This document shows positions 46,440 to 55,803 of a stretch of DNA of 64,000 nt, one piece after another. Origin of the DNA: Nostoc parmelioides FACHB-3921 (lineage in GTDB: Bacteria > Cyanobacteriota > Cyanobacteriia > Cyanobacteriales > Nostocaceae); NCBI RefSeq assembly GCF_014696625.1, contig NZ_JACJQL010000005.1:124001-188000 (forward strand), read 5' to 3'. The translations under genes and the position numbers were made by a program. The notes under the pieces were generated by a model. The model ran no database searches. It saw only the letters and a list, made by a program, of their open reading frames with translations, and was not told the DNA's origin. Every line of letters starts with the position of its first letter. The first letter of the stretch is position 1.

Positions 46440-47051
46440 ATGTCCATCACCTACGGAACACAAGAAAGCCTCCGCGTTGGTCAACAGGCTCCCGATTTTA
46501 CAGCAACAGCTGTAGTTGATCAGGAATTCAAGACAATTAAGCTTTCCGACTATCGTGGTAAGTATGTTGTCTTGTTCTTCTATCCCCTAGACTTTACCTT
46601 TGTTTGCCCCACGGAGATCACAGCATTTAGCGATCGCTACGAAGAATTCAAGAAACTTAACACCGAAATTCTCGGTGTGTCCGTTGATAGCGAGTTCTCC
46701 CACCTAGCTTGGATTCAAACTGATCGTAAGTCTGGTGGTGTTGGCGACCTAAATTATCCCTTAGTTTCCGATATTAAGAAAGAGGTTAGCGACGCTTACA
46801 ACGTACTAGACCCAGCAGCAGGTATTGCTTTACGTGGTCTGTTCATCATCGATAAAGATGGTATCATTCAGCACGCTACCATTAACAACCTAGCTTTTGG
46901 TCGTAGCGTTGATGAAACCCTACGGACATTACAAGCAATCCAGTACGTCCAGTCTCACCCAGATGAAGTTTGCCCTGCTGGTTGGCAACCTGGCGAAAAG
47001 ACCATGACTCCCGACCCTGTGAAGTCCAAAGTTTACTTCGCTGCTGTTTAA
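46440..47051 (+). CDS. 2-Cys peroxiredoxin
   Basis: A 203-residue thiol peroxidase that reduces hydrogen and organic peroxides using thioredoxin-type donors. The peroxidatic Cys56 lies in FTFVCPTEI and the resolving Cys178 in EVCPAGW; the C-terminal extension is of the eukaryotic-like sensitive type with KVYFAAV at the tip. Cytoplasmic. A second peroxiredoxin-like gene follows about 300 bp downstream on the same strand. Confidence 0.97.
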   Translation: MSITYGTQESLRVGQQAPDFTATAVVDQEFKTIKLSDYRGKYVVLFFYPLDFTFVCPTEITAFSDRYEEFKKLNTEILGVSVDSEFSHLAWIQTDRKSGGVGDLNYPLVSDIKKEVSDAYNVLDPAAGIALRGLFIIDKDGIIQHATINNLAFGRSVDETLRTLQAIQYVQSHPDEVCPAGWQPGEKTMTPDPVKSKVYFAAV

Positions 47052-47235
47052 AAAAGCAGTTGGCGATCGCGTCTCTCGAAGAGAGGGTAGCAGGCACAAG
47101 GAAAGAAAATAGCCTAATTAGTTCATAGCTGTTTCTTTCATATGTTTATTCTGCCCCTCTGCGATCAATGACTTTATTTAGAAACCTTCCAACTTCTATC
47201 CTGCTTGCAAGAGTCAAATAAGATAATCGTCCCTA

Positions 47236-47299
47236 CCACAGATGAACGCAGATAGACACAGATATAAAATCAGTGTTAATTCCAGTGTTTATCTGTGGT
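47236..47299. repeat. Inverted repeat ACCACAGAT / ATCTGTGGT
   Basis: Arms 47236-47244 and 47291-47299 around a core with tandem CAGAT-type sequence, in the gap between the two peroxiredoxin genes. It resembles widely dispersed short repeats of filamentous cyanobacteria. Confidence 0.6.
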
Positions 47300-47350
47300 T
47301 TTATAATTGTATTTTCCATCATATTACTACTAGATAATTTTCCAGTGTTT

Positions 47351-47887
47351 ATGTTAACTTCAACAGATTTTAGTGGCTTATTGAATGAACGTTTCTTTCG
47401 TAATTTCTTGCCAATTCCCGCTAGCAACGAATTAAGGCTAGATGTAGGAACACCAGACTTTCAATTACCAGATATTACCAATGGGACGTTAGTTAAACTA
47501 TCAAATTATCGAGGTAAACAGCCTGTATTACTGGCATTTACGCGAATTTTTACAGAAAAGCAATATTGTCCCTTTTGCTTTCCTCACATCAAAGCTTTAA
47601 ATGAGAACTACGAACAATTTACCAATCGCGGGATAGAAGTTTTATTAGTTACGAGTACCGACGAAAAGCAAAGTCAAATAGTAGTTAAAGATTTAAGCTT
47701 AAAAATGCCTTTACTTAGTGACCCAAGCTGTCGGGTATTTCGTACCTATCAAGTAGGGCAAGCCTTGGGAGCGCCTTTACCAGCCCAATTTGTCTTAGAT
47801 AAAGATGGTAGATTGCGTTACAAGCATTTATTTTCGTTTTTTGATCACAATGCTAGTGTTGAAAAATTGTTAGAAAAATTTGATTAA
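47351..47887 (+). CDS. AhpC/TSA-type peroxiredoxin-like protein
   Basis: A 178-residue thioredoxin-fold protein. Residues about 30-178 match the AhpC/TSA family (VGTPDFQLPDI, FVLDKDGRLRYKH). The active cysteine lies in YCPFCFPH (Cys73, Cys76), a CXXC variant unlike the VCP motif of the neighbour, so a PrxQ-like or thiol-reductase role is possible. I chose ATG 47351; the open frame from GTG 47273 runs into repeat sequence. No strong ribosome-binding site. Confidence 0.83.
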   Translation: MLTSTDFSGLLNERFFRNFLPIPASNELRLDVGTPDFQLPDITNGTLVKLSNYRGKQPVLLAFTRIFTEKQYCPFCFPHIKALNENYEQFTNRGIEVLLVTSTDEKQSQIVVKDLSLKMPLLSDPSCRVFRTYQVGQALGAPLPAQFVLDKDGRLRYKHLFSFFDHNASVEKLLEKFD

Positions 47888-47972
47888 AATTGGTAATGGG
47901 TAATTGGGCATTGGTAATGGGAAAACAATTACCTATTACCTATTACCATTAAATAATTAGCAAAACGGGATA

Positions 47973-48974
47973 TTACAACTTAACTTGTTGTAAGTGACTC
48001 CGGGGATTGTAACTGCGGATAGCCCGGATTTTTTCATAGTATTCTCGCTCTTGTTGGCTCATGTCCTTTGGTGGAACAATAGCCACTTTGACAAACTGAT
48101 CACCCCGTCCGCCTTTGGCTATAGGCCAGCCTTTGCCCCGTAAACGGAGAGATTGACCAGAACGCACACCAGCAGGTAGTTTAACGTTTACAGAACCATC
48201 GGGTGTAGGTACATCAATAGAGGCTCCCAACGCTGCTTCATCGGGAGTAATGGGAATTTCGCAGGCTAAGTTATCCCCTTCAATTTGGAAGAATGAGTGG
48301 GGCTGAAATTCTACTTTTAAATATAAATCGCCTCTTTGTTGTGTCATGGGGTTAAATTGACCCTTACCCCTGACCCGTAAGCGAGTGCCGGGTTTAGTGC
48401 CAGCCGGAATCCGCACATCAATAGTTTCGTTACCTAAGTTAAAGCGCTTTTGAACTCCAGCAAAAGCTTCAGCAAAAGTTAAGCTGATGGTAGCTTCGGC
48501 ATCTTGACCACCGCCTGCTGCGCCTACATCTTGAAATCCAAAGTCATTAAAGCCACCAAAACCACCTCCTGGTCTACCACCAGGAGTGCGATAAGAGTAA
48601 CTTTGTCGCCCACCACGAGGCGCAGCACCACCAAAGCGCCCTAACAACTCATTAATAAATTCATCAAAATTGCCGTATTGGCTGAAGTCCACTCCACCCA
48701 TATCGACACCAGCACCACCTCCAGGGAAGCCTTCGCCTACTTGTCGCCAATATTGTCCAAATTGATCGTATTTTTTCCGTTTTTCGGCATCTGACAAAAC
48801 TTCGTAGGCTTCGTTAACTTCCTTGAAGCTTGCTTCCGCCTGTTTATTACCAGGATTGACATCAGGGTGATATTTGCGGGCTAATTTGCGAAAGGCTTGT
48901 TTAATTTCCTCTGGAGTGGCAGTTTTACTAACTCCTAAAATCGCGTAATAGTCCTTGAAGTCTGTTGCAGCCAT
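47973..48974 (-). CDS. DnaJ-class co-chaperone (CbpA-like)
   Basis: A 333-residue J-domain protein. J domain 1-73 with the HPD tripeptide (YHPDVNPG), then a Gly/Phe-rich region (about 78-165) and two C-terminal beta domains (about 170-320), with no zinc finger, so a type II/CbpA-type protein. It stimulates DnaK and presents substrates. The gene lies downstream of a P-loop kinase gene by 120 bp; a shared transcript is possible. Confidence 0.93.
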   Translation of the reverse strand: MAATDFKDYYAILGVSKTATPEEIKQAFRKLARKYHPDVNPGNKQAEASFKEVNEAYEVLSDAEKRKKYDQFGQYWRQVGEGFPGGGAGVDMGGVDFSQYGNFDEFINELLGRFGGAAPRGGRQSYSYRTPGGRPGGGFGGFNDFGFQDVGAAGGGQDAEATISLTFAEAFAGVQKRFNLGNETIDVRIPAGTKPGTRLRVRGKGQFNPMTQQRGDLYLKVEFQPHSFFQIEGDNLACEIPITPDEAALGASIDVPTPDGSVNVKLPAGVRSGQSLRLRGKGWPIAKGGRGDQFVKVAIVPPKDMSQQEREYYEKIRAIRSYNPRSHLQQVKL

Positions 48975-49094
48975 CTACCAGCCTCCTGTAGAAATTTCTT
49001 TAAGTTTTTTTCTAAGATTTGAAATTGGGAATTTGCTAGGTTTAATGCCAAGGCATAAATATTCTGATTTTAAATTAACAAATAATAAAGAAAA

Positions 49095-49646
49095 TCAAGT
49101 GTGGTTCCCGCTCACTTGGTCAGGGCAATTTCCGTACTTATCGATGTAGAAAATGGGAAGTAGGGAGTTGTGAATTGGGGAAGATATATTTTCATGGACA
49201 ATTAGGCATTCTAGTCCTTCTTCCAGAGTGGGGGGTGCATCGCGGAGTTGGCGGTGCATTCGTAAGATGACATCTTCGGGAACTTGGCGTGGGCGTTTTT
49301 TGTTGCGTGCTAGACATAACCAGACGGGTGTTTTGATCCAAACTCCTGTAATGTCGGTAAAGCCTAATTCACGGGCTAGGGCAATAAGTTCACGACGATG
49401 GCGGCGTTGGGCATTGGTAGCATCGAAAAGGGCGATTTTGCCTGTAATCACAGTTTGCTGTAATTGCTGTTCTATCTCCCGCCAAATTAGCAGCCATGAC
49501 CCTTGAATTGCTTCTGAGCCAAACAGTTGCCCCCTGATGGCATCTGTGGAAATCAGCTGCATCTGGGGGCATTGTGCTACTAATTGTTTTGCCAAGGTTG
49601 ACTTACCGCTACCAGGAAGACCAATCAGTAATATGAGTTTTGTCAT
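49095..49646 (-). CDS. P-loop AAA_33-type kinase
   Basis: A 183-residue nucleoside-triphosphate-binding protein with Walker A GLPGSGKST (8-16), a DATNAQRRHRRELI segment after the second strand and the RNKKRPRQVPEDVI lid-like arginines. It resembles bacterial polynucleotide- or zeta-type kinases and tRNA-kinase-like proteins. Substrate unknown. The last 25 residues look unconserved. Distinct from, but same broad class as, the kinase domain at 3405-4937. Confidence 0.78.
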   Translation of the reverse strand: MTKLILLIGLPGSGKSTLAKQLVAQCPQMQLISTDAIRGQLFGSEAIQGSWLLIWREIEQQLQQTVITGKIALFDATNAQRRHRRELIALARELGFTDITGVWIKTPVWLCLARNKKRPRQVPEDVILRMHRQLRDAPPTLEEGLECLIVHENISSPIHNSLLPIFYIDKYGNCPDQVSGNHT

Positions 49647-49655
49647 TAGTCTAGG

Positions 49656-49724
49656 GTCAGTAGTCAGTAGTCAGTAGTCAAAGTAGAAATTCTTAACTGT
49701 TGACTGTTGACTGTTGACTGTTGA
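49656..49724. repeat. Two heptamer arrays (GTCAGTA x3; CTGTTGA x4)
   Basis: GTCAGTA x3 at 49656-49676 and CTGTTGA x4 at 49697-49724. The second ends exactly where the glgC stop codon begins. Confidence 0.9.
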
Positions 49725-51014
49725 CTAGATTATGGTGCCATCGGTAATAACAGCATTTTTGAGGACGACGACAATGCCACTGCGGATGTAAAATCCTTGA
49801 CTTTCGCGGTCAGCTTCTTGCACGTTGTCTTTATTGATAATTTTGACATCGTGACCGATGCGGGCATTTTTATCGATGATGGCACGGCGAATGATTGTAT
49901 CTGGGCCGATGCCTACGGGGATGTCTCCTTTATCGATGCTGCACTGGCGTTCCACGGAAGCTTGGTAGAAGTCGGCACCCATAAGTAAAGATTCTTCGAT
50001 GATGCAGCCTGTTTCAATACGCGATCGCACTCCCAATACTGAGTGTTGAATGCGACAGTTTTTCAGAATGCAACCTTCGCCAATGATTGATTCTGTAACG
50101 TGGCAATCTAATAGTTTTGTGGGTGGTAAGTAACGAGCGCGGGTATAAATTGGTGCTTCTTCATCGTAGAAGCTAAAGGGCGGCATGGGCTGCTGAGTCA
50201 ATGCTAAATTAGCATTATAAAAAGCTTCGATTGTCCCAATATCTTCCCAGTAGTCATCGAATAGGTAAGCTTGAACGTTGTGATCTTTGGAGGCATCAGG
50301 AATAATTTCTTTGCCGAAATCAGTACGTTCTAAAGATTCCTTCAACAGTTTGATCAAAACATCTTTTTTAAATACGTAAATCCCCATCGAGGCGATGTAA
50401 GGCTGTGATGCCGCCTGTTCTGGTGTCAAGCCTAAAACGGTGGTATCAACACGCATTTTGGTTAAGGCTTCGCCTTTGGGTTTTTCACTAAAATCAATGA
50501 CTCGTCCAAAGTTATCGATTTTCATTAAACCAAAATCCGAAGCGCGGCGATCATCAATGGGAATTACGGAAAGTGTGATATCCGCATTGGTTTCTCGATG
50601 GCGCTGGATAAATAGGCGATAATCCATCCGGTACAGGTGATCCCCCGACAGGATCAAAAATTCATCTACGTCCCACTCTTGTAACATCCAGAGATACTGA
50701 CGTACAGCATCGGCTGTACCTTGGAACCAGTTAGGGTTCTCTGGTGTCTGCTGGGCGGCCAGCACTTCCACAAAACCCTCACTAAAACCACTAAAGTTGT
50801 AGGTACGGGCAATGTGGCGATTGAGAGAAGCTGAGTTAAATTGTGTTAATACGTAGATTTTAAAAATTTCCGAATTAATGCAGTTACTAACAGGGATATC
50901 TATTAGGCGGTATTTCCCTGCCACTGGTACTGCTGGTTTAGCGCGGAGTTTGGTTAGTGGGTAAAGGCGAGTACCCGCACCACCACCAAGAATAATTGCT
51001 AAGACTTTTTTCAC
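49725..51014 (-). CDS. glgC: Glucose-1-phosphate adenylyltransferase (ADP-glucose pyrophosphorylase)
   Basis: Makes ADP-glucose, the glucosyl donor for glycogen, and is the control point of the pathway (activated by 3-phosphoglycerate in cyanobacteria). The 429-residue protein begins [19 protein letters not shown], has the sugar-phosphate motif FSEKPKG and the C-terminal left-handed beta-helix ending GTII. The stop codon abuts a heptamer array. Downstream functions in glycogen turnover (debranching enzyme, amylase) are close by. Confidence 0.98.
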   Translation of the reverse strand: MKKVLAIILGGGAGTRLYPLTKLRAKPAVPVAGKYRLIDIPVSNCINSEIFKIYVLTQFNSASLNRHIARTYNFSGFSEGFVEVLAAQQTPENPNWFQGTADAVRQYLWMLQEWDVDEFLILSGDHLYRMDYRLFIQRHRETNADITLSVIPIDDRRASDFGLMKIDNFGRVIDFSEKPKGEALTKMRVDTTVLGLTPEQAASQPYIASMGIYVFKKDVLIKLLKESLERTDFGKEIIPDASKDHNVQAYLFDDYWEDIGTIEAFYNANLALTQQPMPPFSFYDEEAPIYTRARYLPPTKLLDCHVTESIIGEGCILKNCRIQHSVLGVRSRIETGCIIEESLLMGADFYQASVERQCSIDKGDIPVGIGPDTIIRRAIIDKNARIGHDVKIINKDNVQEADRESQGFYIRSGIVVVLKNAVITDGTII

Positions 51015-51249
51015 AAGATTTCTCCCAACTGCCTTTCAACTCCCACCTACAGTTTAGGACTGTCTGTAGCAGCTGGTAAGGGGGGATCAAAGATTATCTT
51101 GAATGAATTTTAAAAAACCTTACTGGTGATGTATCGTGCAGCAATTGATCACAAAACAATTTTCACTGTATTAATTTGCACTCATAATTAAAAATATTAG
51201 ATATGTTAATGGTTACAGTATTTTCTTAATCTTGCCTTAATTTGTGAAG

Positions 51250-51306
51250 TGACTGTTGACTGTTAACAGTCCTCACGATGGATGATGCAACTTAAAAGCA
51301 GAATAG
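51250..51306 (+). repeat. Dispersed repeat, copy C (GCAACTTAAAAGCAGAATAG family)
   Basis: TGACTGTTGACTGTTAACAG, then CACGATGGATGAT and the 20-bp core (51287-51306). Almost identical in layout to the reverse complement of 20032-20106. A 70-residue open frame here is made of repeat sequence. Confidence 0.88.
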
Positions 51307-51373
51307 CTGATTGGGCGCGCTATGTTGACTCCTCCATTGCCTATCAAGGTTATGGTCGTAGTTTAGACAGGAA

Positions 51374-51475
51374 TAGAACTTACGCACACAGGTTATCTGT
51401 TGAGACTGGGTGTAAGAGTTTCCAGCATTTATACCCTTACACCCTTGATTTTTCGTTTTCATGCGTAAGTCCTAA
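51374..51475. repeat. MITE-like element, copy 3 (TTAGGACTTAC family)
   Basis: TAGAACTTACGCACAC ... CTGTTGAGACTGGGTGTAAG ... TTTTCGTTTTCATGCGTAAG then TCCTAAG; 102 bp. It shares these blocks with the inverted copy at 8057-8171. Copies of two repeat families thus lie within 230 bp. Confidence 0.85.
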
Positions 51476-51591
51476 GGAATCTCATCCATACTGATGACTA
51501 AATATTTAAATGTAAATTTTCTATCACAAGTAGGAATCCCAAATAGATAATTATTTGTCACGATCGCACCTGAAGGCATAAAAGGGAAATA

Positions 51592-53058
51592 ATGCAAATT
51601 CAAACACCAAACTGGGTGAAAAACGCTGTATTCTACCAAATCTTTCCAGACCGTTTTGCTATGAGCAAACAGCCCCACAAGCGCCTGTTGCGTGATGCGC
51701 GTTGGGAAGACTGGGACGCAATGCCCACACTGCAAGGATACAAAGGCGGTGATTTATGGGGCATTATGGAGCAGTTAGACTACATTCAAGATTTAGGTAT
51801 CGATGCCATTTACTTTACACCCATCTTTCAATCTGCCAGCAATCACCGCTATCATACCCACGACTATTATCAAGTAGACCCGATGTTGGGTGGGAATGCC
51901 GCTTTCAAGGAATTACTAGACGCAGCCCACGAACGCAATATTAAAGTTGTCCTCGATGGCGTATTTAATCATTCCAGTCGAGGATTTTTCTTTTTCCACG
52001 ACGTTTTGGAAAATGGCCCCCATTCTCCTTGGGTAAATTGGTTCAAAATTGAAGGCTGGCCTCTGGCACCATATACAGGTGAGTTGCCAGCAAATTATGT
52101 TGGCTGGGCGGATAATCGCGCCTTGCCTGTATTTAACCACGACAACCCAGAAGTGCGGGAATATATTATGGAGATTGCCGAATATTGGATTAAATTCGGC
52201 ATTGACGGCTGGCGGTTAGATGTACCATTTGAAATTAAAACTCCAGGCTTTTGGCAAGAATTCCGCGATCGCGTTAAAGCCATTAACCCCGAAGCTTATA
52301 TTGTGGGGGAAGTGTGGGGAGATTCCCGCGAGTGGCTAGATGGGACGCAATTCGATGGTGTAATGAATTACTTATTTGCCGGGCCGACCATTGCCTTTAC
52401 CGCAGGCGATCGCGTAGTCTTAGAACAAGTCCAAAGCCGTGATTATCAACCGTATCCGCCCCTATTCGCCGCCGAATACGCCACCAAAATTCAGGAAGTA
52501 CTGCAACTTTATCCTTGGGAAATTCAACTTACCCAACTCAACTTATTAGCCAGTCACGATACAGCCAGACTCCTGACCATTGCTGGCGGTGATCAAGCCA
52601 GTATAGAATTAGCTACCTTATTACTACTTACATTTCCTGGTGCGCCGAGTATCTACTACGGCGATGAAGTGGGTTTACCAGGAGGTATAGACCCCGATTC
52701 TCGTCGGGGTTTTCCCTTAGAAGCTAACTGGAATAGAGAAATTTACCAGACTCACCGTCAATTAATCGCCTTGCGTCGTACTTACCCAGCCTTACGTACA
52801 GGTGAGTATCAAGTTATTTGGGCGCAAGGTGCGTTGTATATTTTTGCCCGCACTTTAGGTAAAGAAGAATTGATTATTGCCGTAAATGTGGGTACAGCAG
52901 CAGCCCAGGCTAATGTAGATGTTGCTAGTTTGCAGACTCAGCCAAATAAAATCCTGTACGGTGCAGCAGAATTTAACTGGCACAATACAGAAGAAACAAA
53001 ACAACTTTCCTTAAATCTCCCCCCACGTAGTGGCTGCATTTTGGGTTTAAGGGATTAG
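51592..53058 (+). CDS. GH13 alpha-amylase family (neopullulanase/cyclomaltodextrinase-like)
   Basis: A 488-residue cytoplasmic glucan hydrolase. The barrel motifs DGVFNHSSRG, GWRLDVPFEI (nucleophile Asp210), VGEVWG (acid Glu240) and SHDTARL (Asp323) are complete, with a small C-terminal beta domain from about 410. The spectrum may include maltodextrins or cyclodextrins. Divergent from glgC; the intergenic region carries two repeats. Confidence 0.9.
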   Translation: MQIQTPNWVKNAVFYQIFPDRFAMSKQPHKRLLRDARWEDWDAMPTLQGYKGGDLWGIMEQLDYIQDLGIDAIYFTPIFQSASNHRYHTHDYYQVDPMLGGNAAFKELLDAAHERNIKVVLDGVFNHSSRGFFFFHDVLENGPHSPWVNWFKIEGWPLAPYTGELPANYVGWADNRALPVFNHDNPEVREYIMEIAEYWIKFGIDGWRLDVPFEIKTPGFWQEFRDRVKAINPEAYIVGEVWGDSREWLDGTQFDGVMNYLFAGPTIAFTAGDRVVLEQVQSRDYQPYPPLFAAEYATKIQEVLQLYPWEIQLTQLNLLASHDTARLLTIAGGDQASIELATLLLLTFPGAPSIYYGDEVGLPGGIDPDSRRGFPLEANWNREIYQTHRQLIALRRTYPALRTGEYQVIWAQGALYIFARTLGKEELIIAVNVGTAAAQANVDVASLQTQPNKILYGAAEFNWHNTEETKQLSLNLPPRSGCILGLRD

Positions 53059-53070
53059 GGACTGGGGAGA

Positions 53071-53098
53071 AAAAAGTAAAAAGTAAAAAGTAAAAAGG
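53071..53098. repeat. Heptamer array (AAAAAGT x3 and one variant)
   Basis: Three AAAAAGT units and one AAAAAGG, 12 bp after the amylase stop. Confidence 0.8.
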
Positions 53099-53285
53099 TA
53101 AAAGATTTCTTATTTTAACTTTTGCTTTTTGACTTGCACTGGGGACTGGGGGAGAAGAAAAGATAATCCCTATGAGTTAGAGATGTTCTTTTTCTTTCTT
53201 TTGCCTTTTAACTTTTTACTTTTGCCCGATTCGGTAATACCCAACCCCGTTCCCAGAAAAAATCCTTTCCGCAGGCTATGAGGAA

Positions 53286-53705
53286 TTATTTCCCCGCTAC
53301 CATTGCCGGCATTAAAACAGCGTCGATAACATGAATTACGCCATTATCAGCCAGGATATCTGTTTGCAGGACATTAGCACCATTCACCTTAAATTTACCG
53401 TCGATAGACTCAATCGCTAAAACAGATCCTTCCACTGTTTCCGCTTCTGCAATTTGCACCAAGTCATCCGACCGCACATCACCAAAGGCTACGTGATATG
53501 TGACAATCTTTTTTAACTTCGGTACGTCTTTGAGTAGTGCCTCTAAAGTTCCCTGTGGTAACTTTGCAAAAGCCTCATCAGTAGGTGCAAACAAAGTAAA
53601 AATCCCAGGACTATTGAGAGTATCTAAGATTTGTGCAGCTTCAGCAGCCTGCACAAACTTATTAAATTTGCCAGTTTTGACAGCAGTTTCCACAATGTCA
53701 GCCAT
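53286..53705 (-). CDS. Fasciclin-domain protein
   Basis: A 139-residue single FAS1 domain. Motifs FTLFAPTDEAFAKLP (H1-like), KKIVTYHVAFGDV (the YH motif) and GVIHVIDAVLMP (H2) are all present. No signal peptide is seen, so it appears cytoplasmic, unlike many fasciclins. The role is unknown; family members mediate adhesion or stress response. Monocistronic, divergent from rpoZ. Confidence 0.93.
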   Translation of the reverse strand: MADIVETAVKTGKFNKFVQAAEAAQILDTLNSPGIFTLFAPTDEAFAKLPQGTLEALLKDVPKLKKIVTYHVAFGDVRSDDLVQIAEAETVEGSVLAIESIDGKFKVNGANVLQTDILADNGVIHVIDAVLMPAMVAGK

Positions 53706-53879
53706 AATATTTGGTTAATTTATTGACTTCACAATTACAACCAACTTATAAACAGACAAAAGCATTCAACCTCTATCGCCAGAAAGGTTATTAGTCAGCA
53801 GTTCTTCCTCCTGCCCCTGAAGAGTCCCTAGTCTTGATCACTGCTGCTAAACTAGGGTAGTCCCTAAGAACCCATTACT

Positions 53880-54116
53880 ATGCTCAAGCGTTCTAAATTC
53901 GAGACAACCCAATCTCAGATTATGCACCGTGCTGAGGATTTAATTAGTGCAGCTTCCAATCGCTACCGCATTACGGTTCAGGTGGCAAATCGCGCTAAAC
54001 GTCGGCGTTATGAAGAATTTGAGAGTGCTGAAGATTCCATGATGAAGCCAGTACTCAGGGCAATTATTGAAATGTCTGATGAATTGACACAACCAGAAAT
54101 TATTGGTGAAATTTAA
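53880..54116 (+). CDS. rpoZ: RNA polymerase omega subunit
   Basis: A 78-residue small polymerase subunit that helps assembly of the core enzyme. It begins [20 protein letters not shown], with [20 protein letters not shown] in the centre, both typical of cyanobacterial omega. The helical segment up to [17 protein letters not shown] completes it. The next gene starts about 150 bp downstream. Confidence 0.92.
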   Translation: MLKRSKFETTQSQIMHRAEDLISAASNRYRITVQVANRAKRRRYEEFESAEDSMMKPVLRAIIEMSDELTQPEIIGEI

Positions 54117-54265
54117 AATATATTGCTGAGTAGAGAGTGCTATTAGCGATAGTGGGGCGTTCAGTCCGTGCTGAGTTGATAACCAATCGCTTTGCATTTT
54201 CTCCTCAGGGTGTTTGTGATATCAAAAACAAGCTTCTGCTTTAGTCAACCCTTTTGTTTGTAGTT

Positions 54266-54805
54266 GTGAAGTTTAACTCAGCGTTGATCAGTACCTTTGT
54301 GGTAGCGGGTGTTATTATTTTTGGCGCAGGTAATTTAACTAGCATCCAACCTGCGGTAGCCCAAAGAATTAGTCCTGGTGACGTTTGGCAGCTAGTGTAT
54401 CAACAATTGCCTGACTTTCCCAAAGAAAATCAATATATCAGCAAAGAATCGGGAAGAGTTGCAGAAAATAACACCTTAGCATCTCGCCTTATTAGATATC
54501 ACATATATGTTAAAGAACGCGCGCCCAATTATCGCCTAGATTGGAAATTAACTCTAGCCGATTACTTGGATGCGAATGAAATTATGTACGAAAATACCTA
54601 TCCAGGTAATGATACATTGCGGCAGAATCCCCTAAAAGGCGATCGCGCGATCATTTCTCGACTCACTCGCACTCAACGTAATGCCTTAGTACAAGTACTA
54701 ACCAACATATTTAATCCCAATACCACCACTCAACCAGCCTCACGCCCCAGCAATCCCACAACCCCAACCTCACCCCGAACAGGAGGCGCTGAACTCCTCA
54801 AATAA
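54266..54805 (+). CDS. Exported protein of unknown function
   Basis: A 179-residue secreted protein: signal peptide about 1-32 (ends QPAVAQ), then a mixed helical region (DVWQLVYQQLPDFPKENQYI ... RLIRYHIYVKERAPNYRLDW) and a Pro/Thr-rich tail (about 148-175). The starting codon is unclear: GTG 54266 (MKFNSALIS) fits a signal peptide better than TTG 54254. No domain recognised. It is followed 18 bp later by the DUF1818 gene, so a two-gene unit is plausible. Confidence 0.72.
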   Translation: MKFNSALISTFVVAGVIIFGAGNLTSIQPAVAQRISPGDVWQLVYQQLPDFPKENQYISKESGRVAENNTLASRLIRYHIYVKERAPNYRLDWKLTLADYLDANEIMYENTYPGNDTLRQNPLKGDRAIISRLTRTQRNALVQVLTNIFNPNTTTQPASRPSNPTTPTSPRTGGAELLK

Positions 54806-54823
54806 ACCTTTCATCAAAATGTC

Positions 54824-55189
54824 ATGGAACGTCTCATTAAAAGCGGTGCTGGCTGGCGTATTGGCTGGAACCCCAACGCAAGTGAATATCAAGGTTTAGT
54901 CGGTACTGACGATTGGGCAATTGAGTTAACCGAAGCTGAGTTAGATGATTTTTGTCGCCTCTTAGCCATGCTAGTCAACACCATAAAGCAACTCAGCGCC
55001 GAGTTAATGGATGAGGAAAAGATTGCTTGTGAAGCCGAGAGCGATTTATTATGGATGGAGGTAGAGGGTTATCCTCATGAATACAGTCTGCGCTTTATCC
55101 TCAACACAGGACGTTGTGCAGAAGGTAAATGGAACGCCTCTGCTGTGCCTAGTCTGTTGCAAGCTGCGGCAATGCTCAAAGTTTTTTGA
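54824..55189 (+). CDS. DUF1818 family protein
   Basis: A 121-residue cytoplasmic protein conserved in cyanobacteria, with WRIGWNPNASEYQGLVGTDDW and ELTEAELDDFCRLLAML in the N-terminal half and an EGYPHEYSLRFIL strand region. Family function unknown. It lies between an exported protein and tRNA-Pro. Confidence 0.82.
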   Translation: MERLIKSGAGWRIGWNPNASEYQGLVGTDDWAIELTEAELDDFCRLLAMLVNTIKQLSAELMDEEKIACEAESDLLWMEVEGYPHEYSLRFILNTGRCAEGKWNASAVPSLLQAAAMLKVF

Positions 55190-55239
55190 ACTTACCCCTT
55201 GATTTCACAAAGCGTTTGCGATAATATAGTAATTCTGAC

Positions 55240-55313
55240 CGGGGCGTAGCGCAGCTTGGTAGCGCGCCACTTTGGGGTAGTGGAGGTCGTGGGTTCGAAT
55301 CCCGCCGCTCCGA
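55240..55313 (+). tRNA. tRNA-Pro (TGG anticodon)
   Basis: 74-nt cloverleaf: acceptor CGGGGCG / CGCTCCG with discriminator A, D-arm AGCGCAGCTTGGTAGCGC, anticodon loop TTTGGGG, T-loop GTTCGAAT. CCA is not encoded. Confidence 0.95.
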
Positions 55314-55355
55314 TTGATAAGGCCTTAATTATAAGGTGTATGTAATATTGAACCC

Positions 55356-55390
55356 AAACCCTAACCACTTTTGGTTAGGGTTTTGTTTTG
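55356..55390 (+). terminator. Intrinsic terminator after tRNA-Pro
   Basis: Perfect 11-bp stem AAACCCTAACC (55356-55366) / GGTTAGGGTTT (55373-55383) then TGTTTTGTTT. Confidence 0.88.
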
Positions 55391-55404
55391 TTTGTCAATT
55401 TAAA

Positions 55405-55803
55405 TTATGGCAACTTATAGCTAGCAACGCGCACAATTAGTTTTCCTTGACGAGGGTTTTGGCTAAAGATAAATGTTCCCTCTTCCTTTTCACCGTCGGA
55501 TAAAAAGTCAATTTGTTGTTCTCCTGTTTCCACAACCTCACCAGCAACTTGTAACTCAGCAAGAATTTGTACTGATTCAGCAGTTTCGCCACCAGTATTT
55601 ACTATCTCGAATGGAACGTAAAATTGTCCGTTAACCTCCCGCATTACTTGTTTTTTAGTAACAGATAAAACGGGGGGTTTATTTTCCTCGTGTAGCCAAA
55701 GATAAGCTACTAAGCTCATAATAATTCCGAGGATAAACAAAGCAATACCGAATGTTACCCACTCAGCCAGAGAACGTTCTGGTTTTGGTTCTGCTTCCAT
55801 CAT
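55405..55803 (-). CDS. TIGR02588-type protein
   Basis: A 132-residue protein with one membrane helix (about 14-35) and a beta-rich outer domain (KKQVMREVNGQFYVPFEIVN ... ESVQILAELQV) resembling an Ig-like fold. It matches the TIGR02588 family as I recall it, a protein of unknown function always found beside TIGR02587. Its ATG overlaps the stop of the upstream membrane-protein gene by 4 bp (ATGA), so the two are translationally coupled. Confidence 0.8.
   Translation of the reverse strand: MMEAEPKPERSLAEWVTFGIALFILGIIMSLVAYLWLHEENKPPVLSVTKKQVMREVNGQFYVPFEIVNTGGETAESVQILAELQVAGEVVETGEQQIDFLSDGEKEEGTFIFSQNPRQGKLIVRVASYKLP

Noticed and set aside
51282..51494. 70-residue plus-strand frame MMQLKSRIADW
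   Set aside because: Consists of dispersed repeat copy C and a MITE-like element; no ribosome-binding site.
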